Of a DNA stretch of 5,152 bases, positions 4,781 to 5,152 are shown in pieces. Made by a program: the position numbers and the translations under genes. Each line of letters begins with the position of its first letter. Positions within the stretch are counted from its first letter, which is position 1. Source of the stretch: JAJRVH01 sp964505995 (GTDB taxonomy: Bacteria; Pseudomonadota; Zetaproteobacteria; Mariprofundales; Mariprofundaceae); the NCBI GenBank assembly GCA_964505995.1, contig CAZDLB010000111.1:1-5152 (forward strand). Direction: 5' to 3'. Below the pieces are notes generated by a model. It was given only the letters and a program-made list of their open reading frames with translations, did not search any database and was not told the origin of the DNA.

Positions 4781-5152
4781 ATGGCATTGACCAAGAAACA
4801 GCTGGCCGATTTCGAGAAACAGTTGACCGAGTGGAAGGCCGAGCTCGAGGAAGGGCAGTCCGATACCGTGCACGAGATGCATGAGCAGGAACAGGTTGCC
4901 TTCCCCGATCCGACCGACCAGGCCAGTGCCGAAACCGATCTGAATTTCGATCTGCGCATCAAGGATCGCGAGCGGCGGCTGATCAAGAAGATCAATCAGG
5001 CGCTGGAACGCATCAAGGCCGGCGAATTCGGTATCTGCGAATCCTGCGGCGGCGACATCAGCATCAAGCGCCTGCAGGCGCGTCCGGTGACGACGCTGTG
5101 CATCGAGTGCAAGACCGCTCAGGAGCAGGAAGAGCGCACCCGCCTGGATTGA
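4781..5152 (+). CDS. dksA: RNA polymerase-binding transcription factor DksA
   Basis: DksA binds in the secondary channel of RNA polymerase and, with ppGpp, represses rRNA-type promoters and activates amino-acid biosynthesis promoters. The 123-residue protein has two long helices forming the coiled coil (about 5-37 and 50-80). The tip FPDPTDQAS (41-49) keeps both functionally important aspartates (D43, D46) and A48, equivalent to D71, D74 and A76 of E. coli DksA. The zinc finger is the full four-cysteine type: CESC (86-89) and CIEC (107-110). KDRERRLIKKI (61-71) closely matches the canonical protein. It lacks about 30 N-terminal residues present in E. coli DksA (151 residues), which lie outside the coiled coil. 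The ATG at 4781 is chosen for its ribosome binding site. The gene has its own putative promoter and is complete, its stop codon being the last three bases of the window. Because the tip and finger are intact, true DksA function is more likely than that of a TraR-like paralogue. Confidence 0.93.
   Translation: MALTKKQLADFEKQLTEWKAELEEGQSDTVHEMHEQEQVAFPDPTDQASAETDLNFDLRIKDRERRLIKKINQALERIKAGEFGICESCGGDISIKRLQARPVTTLCIECKTAQEQEERTRLD

Noticed and set aside
1..5152. A mobile element, CRISPR array, defence island or RNA gene
   Set aside because: I see no array of direct repeats, transposase-like protein, integrase, tRNA-like cloverleaf or rRNA sequence. The window is tightly packed with ordinary chromosomal genes of uniform composition.

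Overview
The window is a compact, GC-rich stretch with six protein-coding genes, all on the + strand, and almost no intergenic space. The gene set (an EAL-HDOD protein, NagZ, LipB and a DksA with an intact four-cysteine zinc finger) points to a proteobacterium, most likely a high-GC gammaproteobacterium. I cannot name a genus from the sequence alone. The high GC content creates many long shadow reading frames, including a 546-codon antisense one. None of these looks real.

Layout: (1) An EAL-HDOD signalling protein at 69-1286, preceded by a good match to a sigma-54 promoter and a clear ribosome binding site. (2) Two overlapping genes for the inner-membrane permease subunits of a peptide-type ABC importer, DppB/OppB-like (1342-2265) and DppC/OppC-like (2258-3064). 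No ATPase or binding-protein gene lies in the window. (3) nagZ (3077-3994), the beta-N-acetylglucosaminidase of peptidoglycan recycling, starting 12 nt after the permease pair. (4) lipB (3991-4686), lipoate-pathway octanoyltransferase, translationally coupled to nagZ through an ATGA overlap. (5) A short intergenic region with a promoter and a leader hairpin, then dksA (4781-5152), which ends at the last base of the window.

The permease pair, nagZ and lipB read like one co-directional block, possibly with internal promoters. The permeases next to NagZ suggest, without proving, uptake of cell-wall peptides or muropeptides followed by cytoplasmic processing. LipB (protein lipoylation) and DksA (stringent-response transcription factor) are housekeeping genes with no obvious mechanistic link to the others.

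I found no mobile element, CRISPR array, tRNA or rRNA, and no convincing new multi-gene system. The observations most worth a second look are regulatory: the sigma-54-like site, two starts placed exactly 6 nt after a TAnnnT box (possible leaderless mRNAs), the GC-rich discriminator and leader hairpin of dksA, and the permease-nagZ neighbourhood.
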